A stretch of 64,000 nt of DNA from Solen grandis. Its lineage: Eukaryota > Mollusca > Bivalvia > Adapedonta > Solenidae. The translations under genes were made by a program, and so were the position numbers. The stretch spans positions 24,184,052-24,248,051 of the forward strand of contig CM037783.1 of the NCBI GenBank assembly GCA_021229015.1, in the 5' to 3' direction. The notes under the pieces are model-generated. The model was not told where the DNA came from. It was given only the letters and a program-made list of their open reading frames with translations, and did no database searches. Shown piece by piece: positions 37,802 to 49,684 of this stretch; position 1 is the first letter of the stretch; each line of letters opens with the position of its first letter.

Positions 37802-40800
37802 AGGAAAAAAAGGGGGGGGGGGGCAATTTCATTGGGAAAATAGGTAGTTATTTTGGGAAAAAGGTCAGCATTTGGCTGGATGAAATTACCTTTAAAAGGT
37901 AGTAAATTTACACTTAAAAATCACTGCAGTGCAAATTAAAAGTTGAAGTAAAAAAAAATTTAAAAAAATGAAATGTTCAGGATTTACTTTGGAATTTGTT
38001 TTGATACATTAAATTTTTTGCTTTTATTAATTTATTAAATTAATATTTCTTTTATTCATTCAGTTTTGTTATTTTTTCTCAGTATTATAGGCTTGGTTAC
38101 ATTTGATTTGCTTATTTTAAATGATAATTTTTGATATCTTTACACAAAAAATTTAAGAATAGATAAATTGTATATTTTGTCTCATTTTCTGTATGCTTGC
38201 ATGTGAAAATCTTTGATTCTGTTTTTAAACAAATCATATAATTGTTATTTTCAGAATGTGGAATCTGTAGCCACCGGTATTGCTCTACAACCAAACCCTC
38301 AGAATGTAATACTCCTAAAATTAGAACGGCATCGGAGGCCGAGCTTTTCACAAAGTAAGTCCTAATAATTCCCATTTTCAGGAGTTGGCTTGTTCTATTA
38401 AATTGGGGACACTTATCTTCCTTTGCATAATATTAGTTGCGGCAAGTTGCCTCATGACATTTTTTTCAAGATTAAAAAAAAAAATGCAGCTCAGCAAAGG
38501 GTAATTAAGAAAAAGAAAAGACAGATATTTGGTTTCGTTTTGCTGTTAAAATGAGTAGAACGTTAAACTTTGCCACCCTCTTGATCCTGCAAAAAAATTA
38601 GGCTAAAATGTAGTCCTAGAGTTGGAATGACTAACGGACTGATTGAAAATAGATAAATTGTTTCAATATATCTACTGGTATCAGACATTCTTGGTTTTGC
38701 CCCATGAAGGAATGGGTCAGTAGTTACTTCAGGATTTGTATTCGGGAGTGTTGAGTAATTGTCATGCAAAATTACCTGCCACAATATAATAGCCCAACTG
38801 ACACATTTGAAACTGAACGTCAAAAAAGTCTAAATTATATCGCCTGACATTGCCCCCCTGCTGTGGGTAGTACGAACAATAGAGGCCAAATGTTAGGCAC
38901 TGAATGGAAATTTAAATCAATTAAAGGAATTACCTGATTTTATGGTATTGAATATATCCTGACAAATTTTTTCCTTTTTTTTTTTTTTTTTTTTTTTAAC
39001 CCTTCTGTCTGGGTGAAACTTGGCACTGTCTGGCTGAAATCTTTTGTCTGAGGAGTTAAAGGGAAAAATATCTTATCTTCAAGGGTGTCTTTTGACCAGA
39101 TAGTTTACAAAATATTAAATCACTCTTATTGATAATAGTTGTGGTTATATCTGTGTGTATGCGCGCATTTCCAAATCCACCTTCATTTTGCACTTAAATT
39201 TGATCAGCAGGGAACTGTATATCTACATGTCCTTTTAATTATCAAGAATATTCTACCTGCTCACTTCAGACATTGTGACTATAATCAGATTAAACCTTCT
39301 CAGCAGAACACACCTGCTGGTTGAGTGTTCTTCCCCCTTCTTTCCTGCCTAAAATACCTCTCTTAGAGCAGTGTAGGCCATTATATGTACTTGACTGCTC
39401 GCCAACTCCTATAATACATGTGGTAGATAGCTAAAACCTGTTCTATTTGCATAACACGATTTTCCTTTGTTGAATCTGGGTCAGTTGAAGTATCGCTTAG
39501 CTGATTCAGGTTACTGGGTCATTGTGAGTGTAGTGGTGTAGGGGAGGGAACTCTAGCAGGCTAGGGGAGAAATGGCAGCTCTTAAATGGCTTGGGAAGCT
39601 AGATGTGTGAACTATGGTACAGGTTGTGTTAATCTTTCTTGTTACTCTTGTGATATATATCTTGGGTGAATCTCCAAGGTGGGGTGTGGATGATTGGAAA
39701 GTATATTGTCGCCATAGGTGAACTTTGTTCAGGCATTGCAAGATACTTACTTAAATTCTTAAAGCTGGACTGAATGCTGTTAACTGATTCTTACTCTGTG
39801 AGATATTGTGACAAGTGTTTTCTGTTTTGATTGTGTCTGTGCCATTTTAAGGTTTCTAGTTACGCAAGTAATTGTGTCTTTAAATAGAATACTGAAGATT
39901 TATTAACATCAAAAGGGAATGGATTTTTTTCCTTGCAATTTTATTATAAATATTTTGAAAGGAATTGATATTTCACTCAGTTGTGAAATAAATTTGCTAT
40001 TTGATATCAATGCATTCAAAATTTTATCTTTTTATTGACTTATTCCAGGACGATGTGAATTATTGATGTAACTAATGTATGGTATTGTCCCTACTTGCAG
40101 ATTCGATATTTGGTGCTGATCTTGCAGAGGAGATGACTAGAACCCACACAGAAGCCCCTATGGTTGTCATAAAATGTGTGGAAGAAATTGAGAAAGCCTG
40201 CGGCGACCATGGTAACTAGACACTTTACATACTTCTTACTTGTATCTATCTCTAGCTACCTGTAGAATTCAAATGGCAAAATGTAAATGATTTTTATTAA
40301 CTTCATTTTATGGTGTTTTTTTGTTGTTGTTTTTTTTACAAATGATGCCAAGTTAGGTAGAAGATATCCCTTATAATTAAATCCATATGATACTTCTATA
40401 GTTATTGTTACAGGGCTTTTTTTCCTTTCCTTATCTTGGGTCTGTTCATCGACATCTTCCCCTCTGAAAATTTCATTAGATTCATACAGCTTTCCTCAAA
40501 ATTACTTTTTACCTCAGGGTTATTCTTTCCCCATACATGAGGAAATAATGTTTTTACTTGCTATACTGTATTAATGTCACTTCTGAGTCATTAGAAAAAT
40601 AACCTGCTATTCAGTCATCTTATATTTTCATTCTATAATTATTTTTTTTTATTTCCAGGTTCCGAAGCTCTTAGTGTCTACAGAATTTCGGCGAGAACAG
40701 AAGAAATCAATGACATTAAAACCACATTTAACAAAGGTGAGTTAAGCTTAGTAACCAGAGAGAGAATGCACATCTAAAACAGTCACACAATTTCCAAGAA

Positions 40801-43800
40801 ATTTAAAAAGTAATTAGGCACAGAATCCAAATCTAAAAAAGGTTAATTAAAAAAATTGCTTTTTTTTCTTTTTTTTTTTTTCTTTTTTCATCAAAAGTCA
40901 ATCATACATATAGAATGTAAAATTCTGATCTGAATTCATGATTTACAAATTCTTATTTCAGGTGATATTAACCAGGTAAATCTAGACCCATTCAACGTGC
41001 ACTGTGTAGCAGGGGCGTTGAAAAAGTACCTGCGGGAATTGCCCAACCCTGTGATCCCTGTAGAAATGTACAACCAATTTATAGACGCAGCAAGTAAGTA
41101 GGACAGTCTCTCTTTTTTGTTGGAATTTGATTTTCTTTTTATCAGTTAGCGAAATATGGTTATTTGTCCATTTATTTCAAATTCTGTTCCATCTGTATGA
41201 CGATCTTCCTTAAAGTTTCACTTATGGGACAACCTTGGTTATTTGCCATTTAACTTGTCCAATTGTTTTCCTTCAAAAGCGAACAGATACAATGTAGAAA
41301 AAAAAATTAGAGTATACTGTATTTATTGTCATTAATCATTGAAAACTGTTGCACATATATTAATTCATGTTTGAAGAGTTCAAGTTTCCTTATAAGGGAT
41401 AAGATGATTGCCTGATTTTGCAGTAATATTGTTCTCATCTGATCGTAATATTTAAGATACTTTAACTTCTTGGATATAACATGAGTATACTAAACAACAA
41501 CAGAATCACCGTCGGAAATGACAAAGAGTCTGCTAGAGTTGGTGGACCAGATGCCGGCGCACCACAAGTCGACTCTGCGCTACCTAATGGCCCACTTCAT
41601 TCGGTTGTGGCGGATACAGCACGATTCTGGAATGGAGGACGGACTTGACAAATTGTCCCACGTGTTCTGCCACATCCTACTACGGCCGCCTTGGGAGAAA
41701 ATTATGTGAGTTACATCCCAATCTTGTCTCTTATTGAAGTAGTGTTTTTATTTTGTCTGCAACAATTACTTCAGTTATTTTAAAGCTGGTTAAAGTTGGA
41801 CATGTCTAGAAAATGAAACTTCTTTGTTATATTGACACACAAAGTATGGAAATTTACCCTATTTGTACCTTCTTTTCCAGAGAAATAGTTGAGAACACAA
41901 AGTTACATATAGACATTTTTGAGGACTTGTTACGGAATGGGAGCTGGGGGGAGACGACCCCACCGTCCCCACCCCCTATCCCGCCGCGGCCGAAGATTAA
42001 TGAGGAACTACACCCTTCTGTGATTCACCGCATTCCTGTGTCACCTCAGGACCAACTAAAGGAAGCTGAGTGGTATTGGGGGACAATTTCTCGAGAGGAA
42101 GTCAACGAATTGTTGAGAGACAAGCCTGATGGAACTTTTTTAGTGCGCGATGCGTCTTCGCCTGGCGATTACACACTGACATTACGGAAAGGTGGAGCAA
42201 ATAAGCTCATTAAAATTTACCATAAAGACGGGAAATATGGCTTTGTTGAGCCTTTAACTAGTGACTCCGTGGTGGAATTGATACAATATTACAAGCATAA
42301 TTCTCTGGCTATTTACAATCGGACATTGGACATTAAGTTATTGTACCCTGTGTGCCATACACGTGCAGCTGTAAGTATCTCACACAGTTTTCTTATATGA
42401 AAATGATTATAAAAATATGCACACAAACACATTAACTTTAATTAATTAATTATGATTTTTACTTCTCTTTTAAATTAAATAAGGTATTAGTAACATTATA
42501 GTTCTTTATTTATTCATATTAAGCTTTTCATTTTTGGAAATTTAGAAAATTTGTCTGGAACAAGTGATGAATTAAAACTTTTTAAGCACTAAAATGTTGA
42601 GGAAAGTAAACTTCAATTGATATCAGATAAAATTGATATCAGATAAACCTTCAAATGCTGCATACAATGAGCTGGGCACCCAAATTTATTTCCCTCCCAA
42701 TGACATTGCAGGATAATGCGCCCTCAGATGATATTCAACAAGAGAAGGCGCGGCTGCGACAAATTAACAAGGAATACCAGGCGAAGGAAATGGAATACGA
42801 TCTTCTGTATGAGGAACACTCAAAAACTCAACTTGACCTTCAACTCAAACACCAGGCCCTTGACGCCTTTAAAGAAACCATTGCCGTTTTTGAAGAACAA
42901 ATCGAGCTGCACAGGCGTTTCCATGGCGACGCTTCTCCGCATGAGATGCAGAGGTAGGCACCTGTTTTCTCATGCTAGGTGTTTTCCAAAGATATTTGAA
43001 AATAATATGATATTGAAATGGAGGATGGGAGTAATGAAACATAATTAGCCTTAGGAATCTGACAGTTTTATCAGGTTTTGCACTACTTTCTACTTACAGA
43101 GATGAGACTTATGTAAGTTATAATTTCATAAACAGCTACAGATAACAAAATCTTTTCATTATTACAGCCCCGCCGCACAGAAGTTGGGGCTATGTGGGAA
43201 TCACACTCATCCCATCTTGAGCTCACAATATTGAGACAATGTTGGGACGGGAGGAGGAATTAATCCCCTTTAGTGATGCCCTAGTTTTATTGTTTTCTAA
43301 AACCTTACCAATGGGTTAATCAATTAAAACCACGCATATTTCAGACTGCACGAGAATTTCGAGCTGCTGAAGAGCCGGTTAATGAGCATCACGGAGAGCA
43401 AAAGCCAGCTGAAGGTGGATATTAACCGGAAGACCCAACACAACCGCACACTCATCAGCGACATGAATGGTCTCAAGCCCGAAATCAAGCGACTTAGTCG
43501 CCAGAGAGATAACCTTAAAAAGTAAGTTGTCAAGGTCTTATTGATTCTAAATCTTACTTCTGTTTGTTCAAAATGCTTGCTTTTATATATATGCTGAAAT
43601 AGAAATTTTTCAAAAATCAGCAGTGACTAAAATTTAATAAAGATTGCTTGGTGGTAGTGGACAGTTAAATGATTATGTAATACAAGAAACATGTTTACAG
43701 TCTTTGTCAATGGTCATGATAGAAAAGATAGATTTGTGTTTATTTTTGTGAATTAAAACATAAGGCGGTTAACAGCCATCAAAACTAAATAAAAAGAAAT

Positions 43801-44733
43801 CCATGGATTTCTGGAACATGTGTATCACCTGCTGAAGCGTGACGGAAAAATTGTGACAGACAGTTGGATGGACAGATGACGGAAAAGTGATGGCAAATGC
43901 TTTTTGTAGGAAATTACAAATGCTACTTAGGGCAAATGCTTTCTGTAGGAGATGTATGTGACATGTGACTCATTTGACCATATTTAATGTACAGATGGCT
44001 ATTGGACAAGAAGGTCCCGGCGGTAGAACTGGACAGCATCCTGGAAGAAAAGGATACAGAGGTACCAGGTATGGAGGCACTACCGCATCTCATCCAGGAC
44101 AACTGGTTAGTACACTGTGATCGCAAGGAGGCCGAGAACTTGCTGCTTGGCACACGGGACGGCACCTTCCTCATACGCCCAAAAATGGAGGAAGGAGACG
44201 TATATGTGCTTTCAATTATGTAAGTAACAGACCTGCATTATTTTTGCAGTATTCTATCCATCAAAATACTTTCAGAAAGAAAAAAGATAACATTAAAAAG
44301 GTGCTTTACTGTAATAGTTGTTAAATACATTGCCAAACTCTTAACTTATATGAAAAGAAAGTTTTTAATATATATATATATAAAGGTATGTTTTCATTCA
44401 AATTATGTGTTGGCAACAAAAATGGGATGAAAAATTTTCTATACTACATGTATCAGGAAAAAAAGAAACAAATGATTTATGATGATTCACTTGATTTTCA
44501 GGTACCAGAATAGCATAGGGCACTGTAAGATCCTACACAAGAAGGCTGGCTACGGGTTTGCGGAGCCATTCTTCAAGCATGCGTCCCTGATTCAGCTGGT
44601 TCTCCATTACCAGCAGGAGTCGCTAAAGGACCATAACCCTAACCTTGACATTCGGCTCCTCTACCCGGTCAAGTGCCAGGAACCGGTATACAGCCGCGAG
44701 GCCGTCTACCTTCACATGAACCAGACCTACTGA
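33791..44733 (+). CDS. PIK3R: PI3K class IA regulatory subunit (p85-like): C1-RhoGAP-SH2-iSH2-SH2
   Basis: Exons: 33791-34046, 37336-37467, 38255-38354, [candidate 39510-39523], 40101-40211, 40659-40736, 40962-41093, 41504-41705, 41881-42370, 42712-42953, 43345-43521, 43995-44219, 44502-44733. All have GT/AG sites and phases agree except the 38354/40101 join. With the 14-nt exon the product is 796 aa. Domains: Cys-rich unknown start; C1 zinc finger 98-147 with perfect H-x12-C-x2-C-x13-C-x2-C-x4-H-x2-C-x7-C spacing; RhoGAP about 171-330 (Arg at YRISA, Lys in [15 protein letters not shown], but the conserved Asn of the NLA motif reads Lys); Pro-rich [11 protein letters not shown]; nSH2 about 406-500 (FLVRD, Arg431); iSH2 coiled coil about 506-645 with MNGLKPEI; cSH2 about 682-778 (FLIR, Arg706). 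p85 proteins bind and restrain p110 through nSH2/iSH2 and recruit it to phosphotyrosine at membranes. The vertebrate N-terminal SH3 is absent and a C1 is present instead. Chimaerin is excluded by the iSH2 and paired SH2 domains. Confidence 0.93.
36049..36289. mobile_element. piggyBac-like MITE with TTAA duplication, copy 2 (PI3K intron 1)
   Basis: TTAA at 36049-36052 and 36286-36289 flank a 233-bp element that is the reverse-oriented partner of the one at 32544-32783. The internal hairpin lies at about 36092-36153 (CAGCCTGCGAG-TAA-CTCGCAGGCTG). The body includes TGGTCTGGAAATGAGGA and GGCTTTATGTGGTACCTATT, shared with copy 1. It lies in the first intron of the PI3K regulatory gene. Confidence 0.87.
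37336..37338 (+). other. Tandem NAGNAG splice acceptor
   Basis: The intron 1 acceptor reads TTTCCAGCAG. Splicing after either AG keeps the frame (G|CA GCG AGT or G|CG AGT), so the choice adds or drops one alanine just before the C1 domain. Confidence 0.5.
37768..37822. repeat. Poly-T and poly-G runs in PI3K intron 2
   Basis: A T run of more than 30 bases is followed after a short A-rich stretch by a G run. Other T runs in the introns lie at about 35908-35930 and 38974-38997. Confidence 0.85.
39510..39523 (+). other. Candidate 14-nt microexon of the PI3K gene
   Basis: Exon 38255-38354 ends in phase 2 at a strong donor (AAA|GTAAGT), while the RhoGAP exon at 40101 needs a phase-1 donor to read [11 protein letters not shown]. 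An extra exon of length 3n+2 is therefore expected in the 1.75-kb intron. GTTACTGGGTCATT is preceded by GATTCAG and followed by GTGAGT, has length 14, carries no stop, and yields K-LLGH-Y-SIFGADL. It is the best candidate I found by eye. The pyrimidine tract is weak, and chance is possible. Confidence 0.35.
43822..43900 (+). repeat. TGTCACCTGC hairpin repeat, copy 2 (PI3K intron)
   Basis: GTATCACCTGCTGAAGCGTG then ACGGAAAAATTGTGACAGAC matches the family also present at 6240-6345 and 51455-51535. Only one arm is retained. Confidence 0.5.
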
Positions 44734-47641
44734 GGGGGGGCCACGACCCAACTCACAGAACCAATCAATACACAACCAATAAAGCAATACGACACAGTTC
44801 AGGAATTGTGCCAAAATCTTTGTAGTCTGTTGTTGGTGACATTTTTGTATGTATTTATGAAATTCTGAAAGATGAGAAGGAGGAAACAAGAGTTGTGCTT
44901 TCCTGTTAATGGACCATTTTCAGTGCCAGTACCCTGTGATAGAGGTGTTACAGTTCCAATGACTCTGTCTGTAGTGATGGATTATTTGACAGGGGAAGTA
45001 ACTCTCACTGTCAACCAAGGAACATAACTCTGGAGCACATGCGCGGGGAGGTAACTCGAAGAGTGCAAAACCCCCGGAGATCTTGCTTTCAGATAAACTG
45101 TTCATTGAATATTGAACAATCTAGAGCAAATGCTATTGTAGATAGGTACGAGAGAGCGTGCATTATGAATGGTACTGTTCTTTTGTTACATTTGAACAAA
45201 CAAAAAAAACTCGAAGCTGCTTTGTTCAGTGTGTGACCATTCTAGTACAGAGACTTGGACGTGGGGTTCCATGATTGTTGGTTTATGTTACGGATAACAG
45301 ATTCAGAAGTCTTTTTATAAAAAAGATGCATGAAATGTGTACATGTTGTAAAAATGCTATTTATTATTTGTCCATGGGCCTGAAGCTAATTCTTGGTTCA
45401 TCACAAAGTAAAACCATTTGACAATTTAGCAGCAATCCTTTCATTCGGCCGTACGTTAATGGCTATATTGATCACATGACATTCTTTTTGAGCCATATTG
45501 GCCATTGCGGCCCAGTGATATGTCAAACACACTTATGGTAGACATCCATGCCGCTTGACTTTAGCATGTATGGTAACCCTTTACCATTTGAAATACACCT
45601 AATTTTATTCATGGCAAAGCTACATCAGTTTGGATTTTCTTTCTGAATGTTTCAACTGGTTTGATTTCTGAGGAACTGAATGGCAGTGAACAGTATAGAG
45701 CTAGTTCAGTTTTCAGGTGTCTTCAGCATGGTAAAGGGTTACATATCCCATGGGACTACATTGCTTACTTTGATTTATCAGTATGCTTTCTGCTTGAGTC
45801 TTCAAGCTTGTCTCTTTTTTAATTTAAAATCCATACACATACAAAATGAACAATGAAAGTGCTATATTTCTTTATCGTGGATAAGCATAAATCTTCATTT
45901 ATATTGCCGTATGAAAGCCTAATTTTTGCATCCATTTCCTTTATTTATAAACATAAGTTATGTGCATGAAAGTAGAGGTAGACAAAATTGATGATTGTGA
46001 CTTGATATACAAATCTTACAGTATCCCCATTTGCTATAAAGTTGCTGTCTGGTTATGATGATGATGATGATAAACCGCACCTTTCCTTGATGTACCGATT
46101 AACAATGATCCATTTATGTGATGTCTCTTACCCTGTGAACAAATAGCAGAGCAAGGCATGGCTTTGTTTCATGTAGAATACAATGTGTTGGTCTGACTGC
46201 TGTGTTAATGTGTGTGAAGGTTATAAATGGCAGATCTTGTTACTAGTTATTATGCAGATCAAAAAATGTGTATATAAGTGTTACAATGACGGTAGTGTGA
46301 GGACCTCTAATATAGGGCATAATGGTGCACTGTTGTATTCAAGTATTATCAAGTCTGAAGTTCATAGGGCAAAGGCGACAGGTATAGGGCAGACGTGGGT
46401 GGGGTAGAATATATGTAGGGTGTGGTATACAGACATGGGGACAGAATTCGCTCCCAGCAATGTGGGGGTCATGTGGGGGGATTGATCCAGGGATTTCTCC
46501 TGTGAGGGGGAGGGGGGTGCAAGTCGCCAGTCTGAAATGTCAGCACTCAGTTGTTCTTGTTGTTGTGAAACAGTGAATGTAGATTTGATGGGCACAATTA
46601 GTTTTAGTATTGAAGCATATTATCTTTCTGTTATTCTCCATTATCTTTGCATTGTCTTTCAACTGCAATTTTCATTCATGTTTTGAATTACATAGGATAA
46701 ACATTTCCATTATTTAGATTTCATTTGAAACGTAGATCTTACTTAAAGATGTTTAATAACAAGCTTTTTTTAACAACAAGCTCCACTTTTTCTCTTGTGT
46801 GTTATGCAATAGTAATTTTTTCACCATAGAAGTTGTTTCCGTTTCCCTGTGGTTAGCAGTACACCATTAATTGTATGGTAACCATCGGTCCCTGTATGTT
46901 TATTTCTAGTCTATTCCTGATACGTAACGTTTCTTTTGGGTCGTAATGAAAGGCGGAGCTGTACAAAATGGACTGAGACACATTCTCAGTCAAACGTCAG
47001 GTCAGCCTTCATGCGCAAGTATCCTTTTTATTTGTGGTTCAATAACCTGTGAACATTTTCAGTGATGTAATTTTAATGTGCTCATGTTGCGTTCAGTTGT
47101 TCACTTAGAGATATACATTTCACTTTGTACTTACTTTATAAATCAACCGCAGGGTGAGAGACCGGGCGTTAGAACTGGGTTCTGATGCAAGCACTACGAC
47201 GGTTCTTTGAATTCCACTGGAATGTATTGTGGCGCCATGATGCACAAGTGTTTACCCTGATCAGCCTGAAATTCTCTACAGTTTGGTCTGGTTTTACACT
47301 ATAACATGGTCAGTAAAAGTGATCGATATGCAAACAGTACAAAAAAAAATATTTATTTTTTTTAACTGTTTGCCAGATTCGCTTTTCAGAGGTTATCTCA
47401 AAGGACTCACTCTGCAGATTTGTTTATAAATGATTACAAGCAACAGTATTGAGGCAAACTGGGTGCAAATGTATATTTGATACGAATTCATTACTTACAA
47501 TGTCATCGTCATCATCATCTTCCTCATCATCGTTGTCATCTTTGACATTGTTAAAATTGTCTATGAATAAATAATGATGAAATATTAAAAAAAATAATGT
47601 TAACCAATGTGTGCGTTTTCTTTTCATATACCATGACTTAT
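44734..47641 (+). other. 3' UTR and downstream spacer of the PI3K gene
   Basis: An AATAAA signal lies at 44778-44783, only 45 bases after the stop, in ACCAATAAAGC. The following 2-3 kb is unique-looking and without any coding exon, and could be a longer 3' UTR. A short fragment at 47253-47290 (CCTGATCAGCCTGAAATT) resembles the inner part of the piggyBac-like MITEs. Short GATGAT and ATCATC repeats are at 46052 and 47505. Confidence 0.45.
44778..44783 (+). terminator. Candidate polyadenylation signal AATAAA
   Basis: First canonical hexamer after the PI3K regulatory stop codon at 44733. A more distal site cannot be excluded. Confidence 0.4.
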
Positions 47642-47781
47642 GATCTTACTACTAGAACTTTTGATGGACAGTATCAGACCTTACTACTAGAACTTTTGAT
47701 GGACAATATCAGATCTTACTACTAGAACTTTTGATAGACAGTATCAGACCTTACTACTAGAACTTTTGATGGACAGTGTCA
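47642..47781. repeat. 35-bp minisatellite, 4 copies
   Basis: The unit GATCTTACTACTAGAACTTT plus TGATGGACAGTATCA repeats four times without gaps at 47642, 47677, 47712 and 47747, with only a few substitutions. It ends about 90 bases before the MULE element. Confidence 0.95.
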
Positions 47782-48125
47782 GTCTTCTCGGGGTGTGAAT
47801 TCATGAATTGTAAACCTTTCCTTTACATACATTTGGAGATAAATACGAAGACCACAGCTTATCAACACCATACGTCAAGTCGATTATGGGTCTTTTCGCC
47901 CCAATTCCCTTTCGCCCTATACCCTTTCGCCCTAATTCACTTTCGCCCTATACCCTTTCGCCCTAAAAGTGAGTCTGTTCGCCCTATTGTTATTTTGGTG
48001 GATTTGAATGAAATAATATATAAATGTATGTGTATTCGGTTGAATTATTTTTTGCATGTATGTTTGAATGAGTATGTATTCATATTTCGTATGCGTTTTT
48101 TTTAAATTAAATTTATTAAATAAAT

Positions 48126-48158
<33 letters not shown>

Positions 48159-48159
48159 C
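48126..48159. repeat. (GATA)n microsatellite inside the MULE
   Basis: About eight GATA/TAGA units. Confidence 0.95.
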
Positions 48160-48316
48160 GTCTTTCTGACTCTGTCTCACTCTTTCTGTCTCTATTATCA
48201 AGATAAAACAAAAGTAGGATAAAGATAATATTTTATTTACATATCGACATATATGTCATGGCGTAAAAAAAAGTACATTATTTACGTTATTTACATTTAT
48301 ATACATTTATGATACA

Positions 48317-48351
48317 CTATCGCAGCGACGGTAAACACCAATACAACAACA
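48317..48351 (+). mobile_element. 35-bp SINE tail inserted in the MULE
   Basis: The sequence CTATCGCAGCGACGGTAAAC then ACCAATACAACAACA is the extreme 3' end of SINE family 1 (compare 13105-13140). A perfect 14-bp direct repeat, ACATTTATGATACA, flanks it at 48303-48316 and 48352-48365. This is a very short but intact insertion event, younger than the MULE. Confidence 0.9.
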
Positions 48352-48372
48352 ACATTTATGATACATTTATAC

Positions 48373-49684
48373 TCAGTCCATGTTTGGTCGGTACAATCTG
48401 GACACTTCCTTAAGGAATCCTGTGGTTGACAGACTCCCGTCCATGTACCTGTCCCATGCTTTGTGAATTCCTGTGTCCAGTTTCGTGTATACGGAGGAGA
48501 TTTCCCGGTGAAGATCACTGGACTGGATAATCATATCCACCATGTCGGCCTCAGTGATAAGATGCTGGACAAGAACATAAAACGGAAGTCCAGCATGCCC
48601 AGCAGCGGTGTTCAGCTTGTTGTGCCATCCTGAAGAAGTAGATCGGACACTGCACCTCCACAACGTCGATTTCTTGTTCACGTTCTGAAATTAATTTTTA
48701 GTCATACACTTTATTTCTAACCGTCCATTTTCAAATTTATTTTTTTAATAACTAATGCTATGAATATAAATCTGCATCTAATTAAAATTATTACTTATTT
48801 TAGGTTATCAAATATAATTTATTTTGTTCTTACCTTTACGACGTAATCGGACGTATGTATGTCCATGACTGGTGACCAGTAAACGACCGCCTCGTTTGCT
48901 ACCCTTCTCTAAGACCTTGTACGTCACTCGCAAATCGTCTGGGATGATCTCGTCTGGGAGCTCGGGGTCTATGCAAGACCTGATAGAACAAACAAACACA
49001 TGCATGCATAATAAATTTTGTGACGGATATATTAAAAAAAAACACCAAATATATAATAATAAAATATACTTTAAAATATACATTTAAGAAATAATACAAA
49101 AAATTTTTTATATTTGTAAAAATACATATTATTACACAATAATCAACTGTAAATGACTGACATTTAGAAAATTGCTAATTATTAACCAATTAATAAAATA
49201 TTTCTTTAAATCTAATACTGCGAGGTGCTGGCACTGGGATACTGCGAGGAGCTGGCACAGGAATACTGCGAGGTGCTGACACTGGAATACTGCGAGCAGC
49301 TGGCACAGGACTACTGCGGCGAGGAGCTGGCGATCTCGTAGCACATGGCTGACAAGTGAATTCCAGTGATCCACCTTTCCTAGCTGCTGCATACTCTGCC
49401 AAGGAGATTTCTGCAAAGAATCGAAAATAACATAGCTAGCATTTTCCTTCATTAACAAAAATATTATTTATATATTCGTTTTAACTTGGCAGATTATTTA
49501 TGGTCTATTATTAAAATGTTTTTTTTTAAATTTTTTTTTTTTTCATGTGTTTCATTTAAACAAATACAAAATTATTACCTGTATTGCAAAGTCGGTGCTG
49601 CCATCGGCTGCAGATGTCACAAGATACGGCATGTTGACGTGGACGGACTTCTGTTGCACAAGCAATACATAAAGAAACGTCCAT
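48373..49684 (-). pseudogene. FLYWCH/MULE-transposase-derived gene, internally deleted
   Basis: Minus-strand pieces: exon 1 49684-49579 (MDVSLCIACATEVRPRQ..., CDIC, WQHRLC), exon 2 from 49410 (EISLAEYAAARKGG, FTCQPC), exon 3 48979-48834 (SCIDPELPDEIIPDDLR, then VLEKGSKRGGRLLV and SHGHTYVRLRRK), exon 4 48629-48373 (GWHNKLNTAAGHAGLPFY...). Exons 1-2 form a PHD-like Cys4-His-Cys3 finger. Exon 3 resembles the start of a FLYWCH finger. Exon 4 resembles the C-terminal end of bivalve MULE transposases (EGWHNRLN-type). The catalytic middle is missing. Exons 1-2 and 3-4 join in phase, with the latter using acceptor 48630; a second acceptor near 48687 leads out of frame. I found no donor that links exon 2 to exon 3 in phase, so a full product is doubtful. 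Confidence 0.65.
49204..49325 (-). repeat. 24-bp in-frame minisatellite in the MULE exon
   Basis: The unit AGTATTCCTGTGCCAGCTCC plus TCGC repeats about four times, coding for SIPVPAPR-type octapeptides. It lies in exon 2 of the transposon-borne gene. Confidence 0.88.

Noticed and set aside
38355..38381. A 27-base intron directly after the C1 exon
   Set aside because: A CAG follows the donor at 27 bases, but this is too short for spliceosomal removal and the frame does not lead to the RhoGAP exon.
47642..47781. Regular repeats resembling a CRISPR array
   Set aside because: Repeats are contiguous with no unique spacers, and the genome is eukaryotic. It is a minisatellite.
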